Source of the DNA: Imbricaverruca yamaguchii
Lineage: Eukaryota > Arthropoda > Thecostraca > Neoverrucidae
Length of the DNA stretch: 64,000 nucleotides
NCBI GenBank assembly: GCA_034440575.1
Contig: JAOTOL010001570.1
Span: forward strand, 1,662,501 to 1,726,500
Direction of reading: 5' to 3'
The notes under the pieces are model-generated. The model did not search any database, was not told where the DNA came from, and saw only the letters and a list, made by a program, of their open reading frames with translations. The translations under genes and the position numbers were made by a program. Of this stretch, positions 53,464-64,000 are shown piece by piece (position 1 is the stretch's first letter; each line of letters opens with the position of its first letter).

Positions 53464-53878
53464 TGGCGTCGTCTACAGTCGGGCTCTGATTGTTTCGGTG
53501 GCGCCAGCGAGCGCGGCGAACTGCGGAGAGGGTGTCGACAGTTGTTGGCGACCGATGACGATGCCTCGTCCTCGATCTCGAAGCGGCATGGAGCCGACCC
53601 GGCGCCAGGATCGTCGCACGCGTGAGAGCGCGCGCCGCTTGCGCCGCCGCCGCGCCGGAATGGTGCCGCCGCTGCGTGCGCGCGCCGGCTTTGTCTCGCG
53701 CCACTTTGAGTGGTTTTTGCGGCTCGGCGGGCGGCGGTATGCGGACCACCGTTAGAGGTGGCCTGGATACGGGGGCGGCGCGGCGCGGGCCGGCCAGGAG
53801 AAGGCCGTGCAGAGCCGGGCGGGCAACCCACACACGGCGGATGGGCCCGACCGGGAACGGTGGAACTGGCGAGAGCCG
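53464..53878. other. GC-rich unassigned sequence
   Basis: Overlapping frames without recognisable domains. Confidence 0.4.
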
Positions 53879-53887
53879 AGCGGACGA

Positions 53888-54051
53888 GGGGACGAGTAGT
53901 CTAGGGGTAAGTTGCTCGTCTCACAGTCGAAAGGTCGTGGGTTCGAGTCCCACCTGTCGCTACTCTTCGCCCGCGACCAGTCGGCGTGAGAGATTGGCGA
54001 CGCTACATGACTTAACGGTCGCTGTGTCGTAAAACCAATCACCAACCAGCC
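53888..54051 (+). mobile_element. SINE B copy
   Basis: GGGGACGAGTAGTCTAGGGG to AACCAATCACCAACCAGCC. Flanking repeat AGCGGACGAG at 53879-53888 and 54053-54062. Confidence 0.92.
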
Positions 54052-54066
54052 AAGCGGACGAGAACT

Positions 54067-54240
54067 TTGGTTGGTTGGTTGGTTGGTTACTTGTTTTACG
54101 GCATATCGACCGTTCAGTCATGTAGCGTCGCCAATCTCTCACGCCGATTGGTCGCGGGCGAAGGGTAGCGACAGGTGAGACTCGAACCCACAACCTTTCG
54201 ATTGTGAGACGAGCAACTTACCCCTAGACCACTCGTCCCC
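54067..54240 (-). mobile_element. SINE B copy, inverted next to the previous one
   Basis: Minus-strand copy with a (CCAA)n tail at 54067-54087 and head at 54240. Short flanking repeat (A/G)CGAGAACT. Confidence 0.92.
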
Positions 54241-54251
54241 TGGGCGAGAAC

Positions 54252-54305
54252 TGGGCGCTGCATGACCGATGTAGTCGGTGCGCCCCTAAACTCAAATAAC
54301 CAGCC
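54252..54305 (+). mobile_element. Mini-retroposon
   Basis: TGGGCGCTGCATGACCGATG, TAGTCGGTGCGCCCCTAAAC, TCAAATAACCAGCC. Flanked loosely by GCGAGAAC and GGACGAGAAGC. Confidence 0.82.
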
Positions 54306-54574
54306 GAAGTGGACGAGAAGCAACTGGACGATAATGGAGCGGGAGGCGGTGGAGCCAACGAGAAACGAAATGGAGGACGGACGAACTCGGACGAAATGGA
54401 AAGAGGAAATACTCAGGTGTTTTTCTTCCTTTGCTTTCTTTCTTCTTCCTTTCCTTCCTTTCTGTTGCTTTGCGCTCAGATGATAGGTAAAAACTGGTGC
54501 AACACGATGGTACCTTTATGCTTTGCCATTTGATCGTTTTTCTTCTTCTCGAGTACGGAAACAGTGTGCATGCA
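54306..54574. other. Unassigned; pyrimidine-rich stretch
   Basis: CTTTCTTTCTTCTTCC-like tract at 54420-54470; nothing else. Confidence 0.45.
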
Positions 54575-54838
54575 TGCCTGTACACGTCTGTGCATGTCTG
54601 TAGATGTCTGTGCATGTCTGTAGATGTCTGTGCACGTCTGTAGATGTCTGTGCACGTCTGTAGATGTCTGTGCATGTCTGTAGATGTCTGTGCATGTCTG
54701 TAGATGTCTGTGCACGTCTGTAGATGTCTGTGCACGTCTGTAGATGTCTGTGCATGTCTGTAGACGTCTATTCACGTCTGTAGATGTCTGTGCACGTCTG
54801 TAGATGTCTGTGCACGTATGTAGATGTGTGTGCATGCC
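54575..54838. repeat. 20-bp minisatellite of 10-bp halves
   Basis: GTCTGTAGAT alternates with GTCTGTGCAC or GTCTGTGCAT, about 13 double units. Confidence 0.96.
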
Positions 54839-54938
54839 TGCCACTGGGCCGTGAATGACCTCAAGACGCCGTTAACATCAGATCGACTGGGCTGGCTCCT
54901 TGCCGGCGGAGTGCAGCGCAACAGGCTTTATACTCTTA

Positions 54939-55118
54939 GGGGCAGGGGTGGCCGAGTGGTGAAGGTGTTAGGCTCTGGACACCAAAGGTCCCGGGTTCGA
55001 CACTGGCGCCGCTCGGGATATTTCCCAATTCCGCGGCCCGCCGGCGAAACAGTGTGGGCGGCGCCATTAGCCGTGAATGTGCATAAAGTGCGTTGTGAAC
55101 CACCCAATGAACAACGAA
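54939..55118 (+). mobile_element. SINE C copy
   Basis: GGCAGGGGTGGCCGAGTGG head, GGTCCCGGGTTCGACACTG, GGCGAAACAGTGTGGGCGG, GTGAATGTGCATAAAGTG, ending near AACAACGAAAG. A short AGGCTTT repeat flanks it. Confidence 0.92.
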
Positions 55119-55314
55119 AGGCTTTGCTCCTACGAAACGCAGTGCTCCGGTGCCGAGACTGCACCGAAATTGCGCCGGAGGAAGGAAGGAAGGCTGCCGC
55201 ACGGCGACGCCGGCCGGACGCCAACTTTTCCCGGAGTGAGTGGTCTCGTTAGCCGTGTTCGTAAATCCGGCGGCGCACCGGCCGCCCGGTGAGTCCGTGA
55301 CTCCTGAGGTCGTG
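55119..55314. other. Unassigned spacer
   Basis: Nothing recognised. Confidence 0.4.
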
Positions 55315-55545
55315 ACCCGTGACCTGGGACGGCCCGGACCTGGGACCGATCACAAGGAACTGGGACCGATCCCAGTGACCTGGGACCGATACCGGGACCT
55401 GAGACCGGTACAGGGACCTGAGACCGATCCCAGTGACCTGGGACGGCCTGGAGACGACGCCGATCCCAGTGACTTGGGACGGCCTGGAGACGACACCGAT
55501 CCCAGTGACCTGGGACGGCCTGGAGACGACTCCAGCCGCTAGTGG
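55315..55545. repeat. Minisatellite of 36-bp and shorter units
   Basis: GACCTGGGACGGCCTGGAGA plus CGACGCCGATCCCAGT units, preceded by shorter GGGACCTGAGACCGAT units. Confidence 0.92.
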
Positions 55546-56114
55546 TGCGCACCACCCGGCGGCGGCCCCAGACGGCCGACCCAGGTCAAGGGTCAGACGA
55601 CACCGAAGACGACACATCCGCGGCTGGACTCGCCCCGGCGCCCCCCCCGTCGGCGCCGGCCGGCCGACCGTTCGACCTTGGCGCGCGATACGATCTGGCG
55701 CGATCGGCGCGATCCGACCTCAGTCGGGCTTTCGTCAGTGGTGTTCGGCACACAATGGGCGGCGTTCGGCGCTGTTTGGCCAACAGCGCCGGCCGCGGCG
55801 ACACGAGCGCTGCCTTCGGCGGGGCCGAGCGTGGCGACCCGGTGACCGAGCCGGCCTGCCACAGGGTCGTGTCCTCCCCACGGACTCTATCTGTAATACG
55901 GCGGGAAGTGTGGGTCACAGGTATCACGTGTGTGCCAGCGAGGCGGCGAACAAAGCCGTGGGCTAATGGCGACGTGTCGCCTTGTCCGCTGGCTACGTTT
56001 TTGTTGGTTACGCGGGCTGTCGTTGACCGGCTACCTGTGTCACCCTCTGCTGGCAACATGATATCTCAACTGGTGTTTACATGACTCTCGGCTGGGAGTC
56101 ACGTAGGTCCTCAG
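55546..56114. other. GC-rich unassigned sequence
   Basis: A 180-codon frame starts at 55542 but shows no recognisable domain and overlaps open minus-strand frames. Confidence 0.4.
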
Positions 56115-56495
56115 TGGGCGGTTACTGGATTGCTCAGCCTTCGGTTACTGGGATGCTCAGCCTTCGGTTGCTAGGATGCTCAGCCTTCGGTTGCTGGGAT
56201 GTTCAGCCTTCGGTTACTGGGAGCCGGGGTTTGGTGCTCGCTTCGGTTGCTGGATGTTCAGCCTTCGGTTGCTGGGATGCTCAGCTTCGGTTGCTGGGAT
56301 GCTCAGCCTTCGGTTACTGGGATGCTCAGCCTTGGTTAGGGATGCTCAGCCTTCGGTTGCTGGGATGCTCAGCCTTCGGTTGCTGGGAGCTGTTCGGGTG
56401 CTGGTCTGGTGCTAGCCTTCGGTTACTGGGATGCTCAGCCTTCGGTTGCTAGGATGCTCAGCCTTCGGTTGCTGGGATGTTCAGCCTTCGGTTAC
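56115..56495 (+). repeat. 23-bp minisatellite, about 16 copies
   Basis: Unit CGGTTGCTGGGATGCTCAGC plus CTT, with small indels. Confidence 0.95.
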
Positions 56496-57285
56496 TAGCC
56501 GGCAGTTACGTGGTCCCAGAGGCGTTCGCATCATGAATATCGCTGACAGTAGCCACCTGCTGGCTACTGTCGCCGAGTCGGAGTGTTCAGCTGGCAAGAT
56601 TGAACAGCTGGCTACAAGTCCGGTCTGCAGCCCGGCACCCTGGCGTCCGATCTGTCTGCGATCGCAACTGAGATTTGAAACCCTCGCTCCGAACAATGCC
56701 TGCAGCTGAGGCATGTGCTGGCGGCACGTGCGTCATCGCGTCAAGGACCCCCCAGCAGGGAGATACACGTTCACAGCTCCATCCTGCTCTTTGTTTTGCG
56801 GCTCGTCACGGCACCAGGCCACAGATTCGTGATGATCCCCGCCAGTCGACACCCCTCCCAAGTGAGAAAACCAGACGAGGGGAGCGTCGCCGTCGCCGTG
56901 ACAACGCCCACCAAGAACACACGCCGGGGCAGGCGCGGCGCCAGGGGTGGCAAATCGCTTTCCTATCACTTCTACAAACCACTCGTTTATAGCTAGTATT
57001 GCAAGCACGGTGTTTGTAGTGCAGAGAGTGATATGGGTATTGTATTATGTTGGTGTACGAATGTTGTTGCGCATCTGCTCCCACTACTGACCACAAATCT
57101 ATCCTTTCTTTGTAAATATCTGTGACCCAGACTGTCCGTAATAGCCACTGCACGTGGAGGGCATGTATTGTTAAATAAATAAATAAATAAATGCATGATT
57201 CGACCGCTCCCGCCTCACTACGCCGCCAGCAACCAAGCTTAGTTTTCCTTTTCTTTGCACTTGTCCTCAGTCTACTTGATCCGAT
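56496..57285. other. Unassigned sequence
   Basis: TAAATAAATAAATAAATGC at 57174-57192. No gene recognised. Confidence 0.4.
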
Positions 57286-57347
57286 ATGGGAGCCAGTGAT
57301 CCAAACTGGCCCAAGCGCCCTGAAGCTCAAGTAGCTAACTAGCTAAC
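57286..57347 (+). mobile_element. Mini-retroposon with 11-bp target duplication
   Basis: 62 bp: ATGGGAGCCAGTGATCCAAA, CTGGCCCAAGCGCCCTGAAG, CTCAAGTAGCTAACTAGC. Flanks CTTGATCCGAT (57275-57285) and CTTGATCAGAT (57348-57358), one difference. Confidence 0.85.
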
Positions 57348-57358
57348 CTTGATCAGAT

Positions 57359-57959
57359 AGTCTCATACACGTTGGAGCTGGTTGAAGAAATTTAAGCAAA
57401 AACCAAGGAGCAATAACCGGTGGTGGTCTTGTTGTTTTCTTGCAGGTCACCTATCCATCCAGTCTTCTGACATACCTTGTTACTTCTTTCCGTTAACCTA
57501 TTCCGTGTTAAGATGGTTCTGCAATCTTCGTTTTATTTTTCATAGATTACCCCGGCTATAGAAATATGTGTTTTTCCCCACCTTTGTCCGGATTGCACCG
57601 GCGCTTTGTTTCCGCATATCGTCACACAGTAAGTCACACAGCAGAAGTATGTTTGTTAGACGAAGCGGCGAAAGGTTATCGAGGCTGGAAGTCCGCGATA
57701 ACGTGCATTGCCCAACGGTGCGTATCGGCAACGGGTGTCAAAGGTCAGGAGGCGCGTCCTCTGTGCATTCCGGACCGATTGCCGGGCGAAAGACAACAGT
57801 TGACGTGGGTCAGCGATCCCTCGCGGAGGTCAGTGACCCGTTCGGAGGTCAGTGGCGCCTTGACGCGGTGGTGGATAGAAGCTGGCGACCCGATGTCTAT
57901 CTGTCTGTCGTTCGCTTGGCAGATGACTCCGTCTGGAGTGACACTGGGTCATGGGTGTA
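57359..57959. other. Unassigned; acceptor-like site
   Basis: TTGTTGTTTTCTTGCAG at 57431-57447 is a strong 3' splice-site match, but the sequence after it hits a stop within 17 codons in the plausible frame and is not protein-like. Confidence 0.3.
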
Positions 57960-58135
57960 ATTCGTTCGTTAGTTAGTTCGTTAGCTAGTTGGTTGGTTGG
58001 TTAGTCAGTTATTTTGTGCGTTCGTTCGTTCGTTAGCTAGTTACTTAAGGTCCTTTCGTTCGTTCGTTCGTTCGTTCGTTCGTTTGTTCTTTCTTTCTTT
58101 CTTTCGTCCGTCCGTCCGTCCGTCCGTCCGTCCGC
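57960..58135. repeat. (TTCG)n, (TTAG)n and (CCGT)n compound tract
   Basis: Tetranucleotide blocks including CGTTCGTTAGTTAG, GTTCGTTCGTTCG and CCGTCCGTCCG. Confidence 0.93.
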
Positions 58136-58410
58136 GCCACAGTCGCGTGCGGGTCTGCAGCGTGCGCAGGGAACGGTGCAGCGGCGCAGACCCGTGGCGC
58201 CGCCTGTTGACTGCGACCGGCCGGCGCCGCGGCCAGGTGCGCACCGGCCGGCGGCACCGGACACGTGGAGCACGTGGAGCACGTGGACACTCGCGGCCGC
58301 CGCCGGCGGCGCCGTCACCGCTACCGCCGCCGCCGCCGGCGCCGTCACCACCGCCGCCGCCGCCGCCAGAACCACTGCGCAGACCTTTTGACCATAGAGT
58401 CAATTCGTTA
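58136..58410. other. GC-rich unassigned sequence
   Basis: CCG/GCC runs at 58300-58370; no gene. Confidence 0.45.
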
Positions 58411-58640
58411 GTTAGTTAGCTAGTTGGTTGGTTGGTTGGTTGGTTGGTTGGTTGGTTGGTTGGTTGGTTGGTTGGTTGGTTGGTTAGTCGGTTATTTCGT
58501 ATGTTAATTCGTTAGCTAGTTGGTTGGTTGGTTAGTCAGTTCTTTCGTTCGTTAGTTAGTTCGTTAGCTAGTTGGTTGGCTAGTCCGTTATTTCGTATGT
58601 TAGTTCGTCAGCTAGTTAGTTGGTGGATTAGTTGGTTCCG
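58411..58640. repeat. (GGTT)n and TTAG-type tract
   Basis: Pure GGTT at 58422-58486, then GTTAGCTAGTTGG-like words. On the minus strand it reads CCAACCAACC...AACTAGCTAAC, like an expanded SINE/LINE tail. Confidence 0.9.
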
Positions 58641-59461
58641 GCCGCCGCCGCCGCCGCCGCCGCCGCCAGGACCATTGCGCGAATTATGGATCGGCGTATG
58701 CATGCGAGTTTGTGCAGCAAAACACCGGTCGGGTTATCTCGGCCGGCGCTGTCGGTCCGACCGACGTCCTGCATATGATGAGACGATGATTCGTGCGCCG
58801 GCCGCGCGACGATGCGACGCCGCGTGTCTGTCGGCGGCTGTGTGGTCGGGTTGTTTGGCGCCGTGATTGGTGGGTGCGACTGCAGGCGCCGACGGCTTGT
58901 CGACTGCAGTGTGATGCAATCTGGGAGGGGGGGGGGGGGGGCTCGTGTCGGGGGGGGGCGGCAGGCGGCACATCGCTCGCGGGAGCGCCGGCTCTCGCGG
59001 GCCGGAAAAGCTGGCGCAGTATTGGCAGCCGGCCGATATTTCGCCGAAGTGAAGTATTAGCGCGGCCTGTCGAGTCGTCCGGTCGAATGCAGGGGGTCCG
59101 TGCTCTACAGTCGGAGGTCCGTCCATGCAAAACGCTGGGCACAGTCGCAGTGTGCAGGTGTCCGCAGCAGCTGGCGACGGAGCGGCCGGACGGCCAGCTG
59201 CGGCAGCTGGCCCGACGGCTGCCGCAGCTGGTTCGGCACGCTTGCGTCTGGTGCCTTTGTGTTGGCGCAGGCTGGAGACGGAGTCTTGTGGTGTTGGGGC
59301 GGCGGTGGTTTGGCCATTGGTGCTCCTGTATTGGTGCTCCTGTCCCTTGTGTTGGTGCTCCTGTCCTGGGCGGTGGCCCTGTGGTTAGTGCGGTTCCGTC
59401 GCCGTTTGCGTCGTGATTTCAGCTGCACTGACTGGGGTGGCGCCATGCCTCATTCGGAAAT
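58641..59461. other. Unassigned; (CCG)n and G-runs
   Basis: (CCG)n at 58641-58668 and G-runs at 58925-58940 and 58949-58957. 59300-59380 has loose TTGGTGCTCCTGT duplications. No gene recognised. Confidence 0.45.
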
Positions 59462-59504
59462 CGGCGGCACATGGTCGATGCGCCTTAAAGCCCAAATAAC
59501 TAAC
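59462..59504 (+). mobile_element. Mini-retroposon, 5'-truncated
   Basis: CGGCGGCACATGGTCGATG, CGCCTTAAAGCCCAAATAAC, TAAC. An 8-bp repeat TCGGAAAT lies on either side (59454-59461, 59505-59512). Confidence 0.7.
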
Positions 59505-59512
59505 TCGGAAAT

Positions 59513-61447
59513 GAGTGATGAGTCAGTTGGAGCTACCTCTCCAGCTTCCACCTTTGACAGAGGTGTATCATTCTACCAGATCGCCAGTGATGTTCGCGGC
59601 GTGAAAAAACCCAACTGTTCTCTCCTTCCTGGGGATGAGGGAAATTCTGCTTAAAGTATTTCCCAAAGGAAGTTAATAAATCGTTCTAAATCACTGTTGC
59701 CCATGCTTGACGATCTGTTTTAGCCTCCCTAAGCAATTTGTAGATGCGTTGCACGGAATGTTATTACTTTGGTCTCTCCCGACACGTGACGTAATTATCT
59801 GAAGATCTCACCGACGCGTCGACATTTCAGTCCGAGTTTGGTGTCCTTTAACCTGCAGCCGAGGATTGTGCGTGACGTCAGAGATACGTCACACAGCTGC
59901 GGCGGCGGCGCATAGTTATGGTCGGCTGGTGGCCGCGGGCTTTGATTGACGGTCCTTGTCGCGTGGCCCCTGACGTCATCAACAGTCAAATATGTCCGTA
60001 AGTCCAAACCATAATAAGTCAGTCAACTATATGGCCCGTTGGGGTGCTATGTTAGTTAATTAGCTCTTTGGGCTATGTTTGGGCTGTACTTGGACACATG
60101 GACGCCATTGGTTGCATGGCGCCCACTGCAGGGAGTGGGTGGGTGGGGGAGTAGTAGTGGGTGGTGGCTGATGCGATCATACCAGCCGTAATGTGTGCTG
60201 CACGTACGTTTAGCGTCGCACGCCGCATACTAAGTGCCCGCCACTTATTTATTGCCGACCAACTCTAGCCTCAGGTTACTAAATTGCTAATATGGGAACT
60301 TATAGCGCCATTTTCTGCGCTTGGGAAAATGCTCGACAGGACGTTTTAGAAACGGATATGACCGGTGAGCATATTTTGAGGTGCAGTTGCCGATATACGA
60401 CGCCGTCGGATGGCAAAAGCCGTTCTTCAGCAGGGCGTACATTAGGTCAACATGGTGCGAGCCGAAATACAAGCTTCATTGCGTCTGGATCGGCGGATCT
60501 AGTCGGCAGATGTAAAGGGTAGGTTACCACACGGCCGAATGGATCCATTGTTTTTGTTCCATTTAGTGCTTACTGCATTTGGACGTTCCGGCCGAAGGGA
60601 GGAATCGATGGGCCCGACGAGTTGGCACACTTTTCAGCCGCTCCTTCGTGACTGAAGGCTTCTGAAAGTCTCAGTGCTTGGTGGTTCATTGATGACAGAC
60701 CGGGACAGGGCTCGGTTCATTGATGACAGACCGGGACAGGGAGCCGCAGCGTAGGATGTATGGTAGGAGCGACAGGGACTGTGGGAAGGTTATGGGGGAG
60801 CGGCGCAATTTTCTCGAGTTGGTGCCATCGACTGAACATTTTAAGGGGGGGGGGGGGCATTCAGGTGTCATTAGTCGGCGACATTTCTAATCACAGCGCG
60901 TTCGGCTGAAAATTTCAATGGGGTATGGGTGGAATCCTTCAGGTGGCCCAGCTCTCCAATCAAAGGGGATGTCGCCGAAAGGTGGAGAGGGGTGTGGGGG
61001 ATGGAGTAGCCCCCCCCACCTCCACGCTAACTACGCCCATGGTGAAAGACCCTTGATATAAGTGACCCGAATTGTCGACTTGTCAACACATGGGGGAGGC
61101 AGTACCCGTCACCCGCACCTAATTAACTGATGCCCTCCCTCCCCTCCACGCACGGACACCGGGCGCCGTGTTGTGGCCGTCACAGCCCTGAACTCCCGCG
61201 GTGCCGCGCCGACACCAAAAATAGCACCAGGATCTGAGTGACCGCCGCTGGCCTCACAGATGGCCGTGCCATGGCACCGCGACCCCCCCCCCCCACACAC
61301 CTCCCCTCGACATTGTCACGTGACGCGTGTCCGGCGAGGGGTGTCTCGGGCCGCCGCTCGTCTAGTGGACACAGCGGCCGCCTGGCGGCGCGCGGCGGAA
61401 ACTCTCCGTCGCCGCGCCGGTCGCCGACTTTCCACTCGCCGTCGGAA
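59513..61447. other. Unassigned sequence
   Basis: Mixed. A GTTCATTGATGACAGACCGG duplication lies at about 60685-60740. G-runs occur at 60846-60857, and 60990-61040 has a GTAG/GGGGG/CTACGCCCATGG stretch resembling eroded transposon ends. No gene recognised. Confidence 0.4.
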
Positions 61448-61924
61448 CAGCGTTAAAATATTGCTTTTTCGTTAGGTGTGAGATGTCGAAAGAGTCCACG
61501 AAGATGACGATCTTGCCCATGGAAGTGATGTCATTTACAATATCGTTGAAAGTCCTTGAAACTCAATTTTGAACCAATAGCCTGTATATGTGCACCTGTT
61601 TCGTTTATTTTTGGAGACTCCTATTATAGGGATGCTTATGCTAATGACAATGATAAGAATGGCATACTATCAGCAAATTCTCTTGAACAGTAAACCATAT
61701 CATGAGTAATCTCAACTTGAAATCGCGTTCGGTACAGGATGTATCACAATATATAATGGTAAGCATAAGCATGATACTTACAGACATACCACGGTTAGAA
61801 ACGAGACATAAAGACTTCACAAACACATCGAGAAACAAGATGTCGATAATTGTTTGGAAAGGATTTTTTTTCATTGTTCAATAGGTGGTACATTCCACCC
61901 TATTTCACGAATAATTTATCACTG
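61448..61924 (+). mobile_element. hAT-like MITE with perfect 8-bp target duplication
   Basis: 477 bp. Ends CAGCGTTAAAATATTG and, inward from the right, CAGTGATAAATTATTCG. Exact CGTCGGAA repeats at 61440-61447 and 61925-61932. No transposase frame. It is the most complete family member and the reference for the other copies. Confidence 0.92.
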
Positions 61925-61932
61925 CGTCGGAA

Positions 61933-62796
61933 TCGCGGAGTGCCGGCGACGACACTCCGGCGCCACGGAAGCGATGGCGCGGAGGTGCGACGGCGACACC
62001 TCGGGTCACGCTGTACGGCGGCGCAGTGTTGCAACGGCGGCAGGGGCGGGCGCCGGCCGGTCGACCTTCGAAGCCGTGTTCGGTGCCGGGCTACTGGAGT
62101 GGGTGACGTCGCCTGTGAATCTCAAGGTTTCCAGTTCGACACTCTGGTTGGGCGTGATTTAAGTCCTTGTTGGCGACTGATCGGTGCTTGCGGAGCATCG
62201 AATGACGTCACCAATCGAAGGAGGGGATGGCATGCATTATTCATTCACGTTGTTGAACTCTTCTCTCGATTGCAAGGACCTATTAGCATCCACGTATGGC
62301 AAGCCATGATGCTTGTTTTATCCCGAAACATGGAAACCTATAAAAGTGGTGAATCTGACTAATGTAATCAGCAATTTTGACAGCTTATTTCTGTATTGTT
62401 TACTTATTTGTTTCAATCACCGATAAGTACTTGCCCGTGTACAATGAAGGCACGCAGAAGTCATCACCGGAGGTGGTATTCGATTAGAGTAGACGAAGAT
62501 ACTGCTGCAATGCAGAACTATGGAAGTGGGAAACATGAACTGAGATTTTGAATGGAAACGAATCCATGAAAATATGTATACAAGGTAGGTGATGAATGCA
62601 CGCAGGTTCTATCCGGTTCCATCTAACAAGAACACACCAAGCAGGAACATAAAGGAATGCTCTGAACGACCTCAGATTTGGAGGAAAGTTGGCCAAGGCC
62701 ATTCTAACCTAGCTTCCTTCCACGTAATGTCTGAAGTGTTATTTCGAAACTTATCTGAAGATGTATGCGCTCCAGGGCAGAAACTGACACTCGTCC
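61933..62796. other. Unassigned sequence
   Basis: CpG-rich to 62110, then AT-rich. No gene recognised. Confidence 0.4.
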
Positions 62797-62821
62797 ACAC
62801 ACACACACACACACACACACA

Positions 62822-62909
<88 letters not shown>

Positions 62910-62967
62910 TATAGGTGATATTGATTTATATATATATATATATATGTTGTATTTTGTAATGTATATT

Positions 62968-63030
<63 letters not shown>
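62797..63030. repeat. (CA)n then (TA)n tracts
   Basis: CA repeats 62797-62836, TA repeats 62837-62907, 62929-62945 and 62972-63028. Confidence 0.97.
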
Positions 63031-63031
<1 letters not shown>

Positions 63032-63779
63032 TACATATATCCTACATATATCATATGTATGATATACGTATGATATAATTGCACCTACGCCGTTGGGAGG
63101 AACTGCAGGTGGCCGTGCCGGCATTAGCGTTGCCAGCTGGCACGCCCATATGGCAGCCGGATATGGTAGCCGGATATCTGCAGAACCGTTGCGCGGCGCG
63201 CCTCGCCGCGTGCGGAGCGGTCTTGAAGTAGCCGCTCGGCGTGCCACCGGACGACCTTGGACGTGACGTCACAGTGATGTCACGCCGCGCCGCGACCGGT
63301 TGCCGGCTGGGGCGCGGGTGGGTGGCCGGCGACGGGCCTCTGGGAAATTATTCTTGTAGAGTAGAGTAGGTTAGAGTGAAGTGTTGGAAAGGTAGAGTAG
63401 ATGAGACCCTCACATTAACGAAGTGTTGAAGGCACCAGATGAACCCCACACACGGAAACCAGTGCCAAACCCACCGATCCAGAATACTCCCAAAAGTCCA
63501 ATGATTAAGGGTGGACGTCGTTTTGGGAGGGAGGGAAGAAGGGGACGAGAGGCGACCTCCAATTGTGTGCACGGTTCCAGTCTGCACGTGGGAGAAGACG
63601 CTGGCGCGTGAGGCCTGATCGGGCACTGGTGGGCTGGTGACAGTGAGCCCGACACTCGGGAGAGAATGTCTGGGAGTGGGGGGGGGTGATCGTGACTGGC
63701 GCATGTGTTCGGGGAGGTGCAGGCTTGAGCTGGAGATCCGGGACAATGCATGGTCGAGACAGGACTCAGCATCCGGGAC
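63031..63779. other. Unassigned sequence
   Basis: 63038-63076 is palindrome-rich (ATATCATATGTATGATATAC). The rest is partly GC-rich with no gene recognised. Confidence 0.4.
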
Positions 63780-63945
63780 GGGGCCGCAGTAGCCCAGTTG
63801 GTAGAGCGTCGGACTCTTGATCGCAAGATCGCGGGTTCGAATCCTCACAACCGACGGCGTTTTCCGAGTCCTCCCGCGGCCAATCGGCGCGAGAGGTTAG
63901 CGACGCTATGTGGCCTAGCGGTTGGATGCGTCGTAGAATCGTCTG
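63780..63945 (+). mobile_element. SINE A copy
   Basis: GGGGCCGCAGTAGCCCAGTT head, GGACTCTTGATCGCAAG, CGGGTTCGAATCCTCAC, GGCCAATCGGCGCGAGAGG, TTGGATGCGTCGTAGAATCG. Confidence 0.9.
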
Positions 63946-63980
63946 AGATGCTGTGCACCGAGGTGACCAGCATCTCAGTT

Positions 63981-64000
63981 ATGGGCGCAAAGTGACCCTT
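63981..64000 (+). mobile_element. Mini-retroposon cut by the window end
   Basis: ATGGGCGCAAAGTGACCC is the 5' arm of another copy. Confidence 0.6.

Noticed and set aside
57431..57520. A second host exon after TTGTTGTTTTCTTGCAG
   Set aside because: The following sequence reaches a stop quickly and has no protein-like character; kept only as a note.

Overview
The window is metazoan nuclear DNA from an invertebrate, most likely an arthropod. The grounds are dense tRNA-derived SINEs, LINE fragments of two kinds, hAT- and piggyBac-like elements, one typical GT-AG exon, abundant CpG, and a broken copy of a protein family I recall only as multi-copy 'uncharacterized' genes in arthropods and some other invertebrates. 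No operons, rRNA, free-standing tRNA genes or CRISPR arrays are visible. Species cannot be fixed from sequence alone. There is one credible host coding segment, a 165-nt exon at 47988-48152 (+). Almost all other long open frames lie inside minisatellites or GC-rich DNA and are not genes.

Layout. 1-5 kb: two oppositely oriented pieces of a CR1-like LINE, a SINE and a 36-bp minisatellite. 5.6-8 kb: a very degenerate ~21-bp A-rich/GC-rich repeat, split by an ~812-bp element with TTAA ends. 12.1-14.05 kb: a ~2-kb DNA element with ~90-bp terminal inverted repeats around a decayed transposase-like gene; this is the best candidate for an undescribed system. 14-35 kb: minisatellites, SINEs and the 3' end of a second LINE. 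36.6-37.4 kb: a better preserved 3' end of that LINE, whose 3' tail runs into a satellite. 37-46 kb: minisatellites, one carrying a hAT MITE with a perfect 8-bp target duplication. 47.5-48.7 kb: a hAT MITE, two nested mini-retroposons and the exon. 49-64 kb: further minisatellites, TA tracts, SINE clusters and another hAT MITE.

How the parts fit together. Three SINE families are present: A (tRNA-Lys-like head), B (tRNA-Val-like head) and C (class II Leu/Ser-like head). A and B share one body behind different heads. About 29 very short (35-62 bp, one of 130 bp) retroposed pieces carry a GGGCGC...GCGCCC hairpin followed by an AATAACTAAC or CCAATCCACC tail. At least eleven have visible target-site duplications. 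The same hairpin and tail form the 3' end of the second LINE at 29.9 and 37.0 kb, and the 3' end of SINE B resembles it. I infer one LINE machinery that mobilises its own 3' hairpin, SINE B and perhaps SINE A. The tails in turn appear to have seeded two minisatellites (37.03-37.39 and 52.20-52.38 kb).
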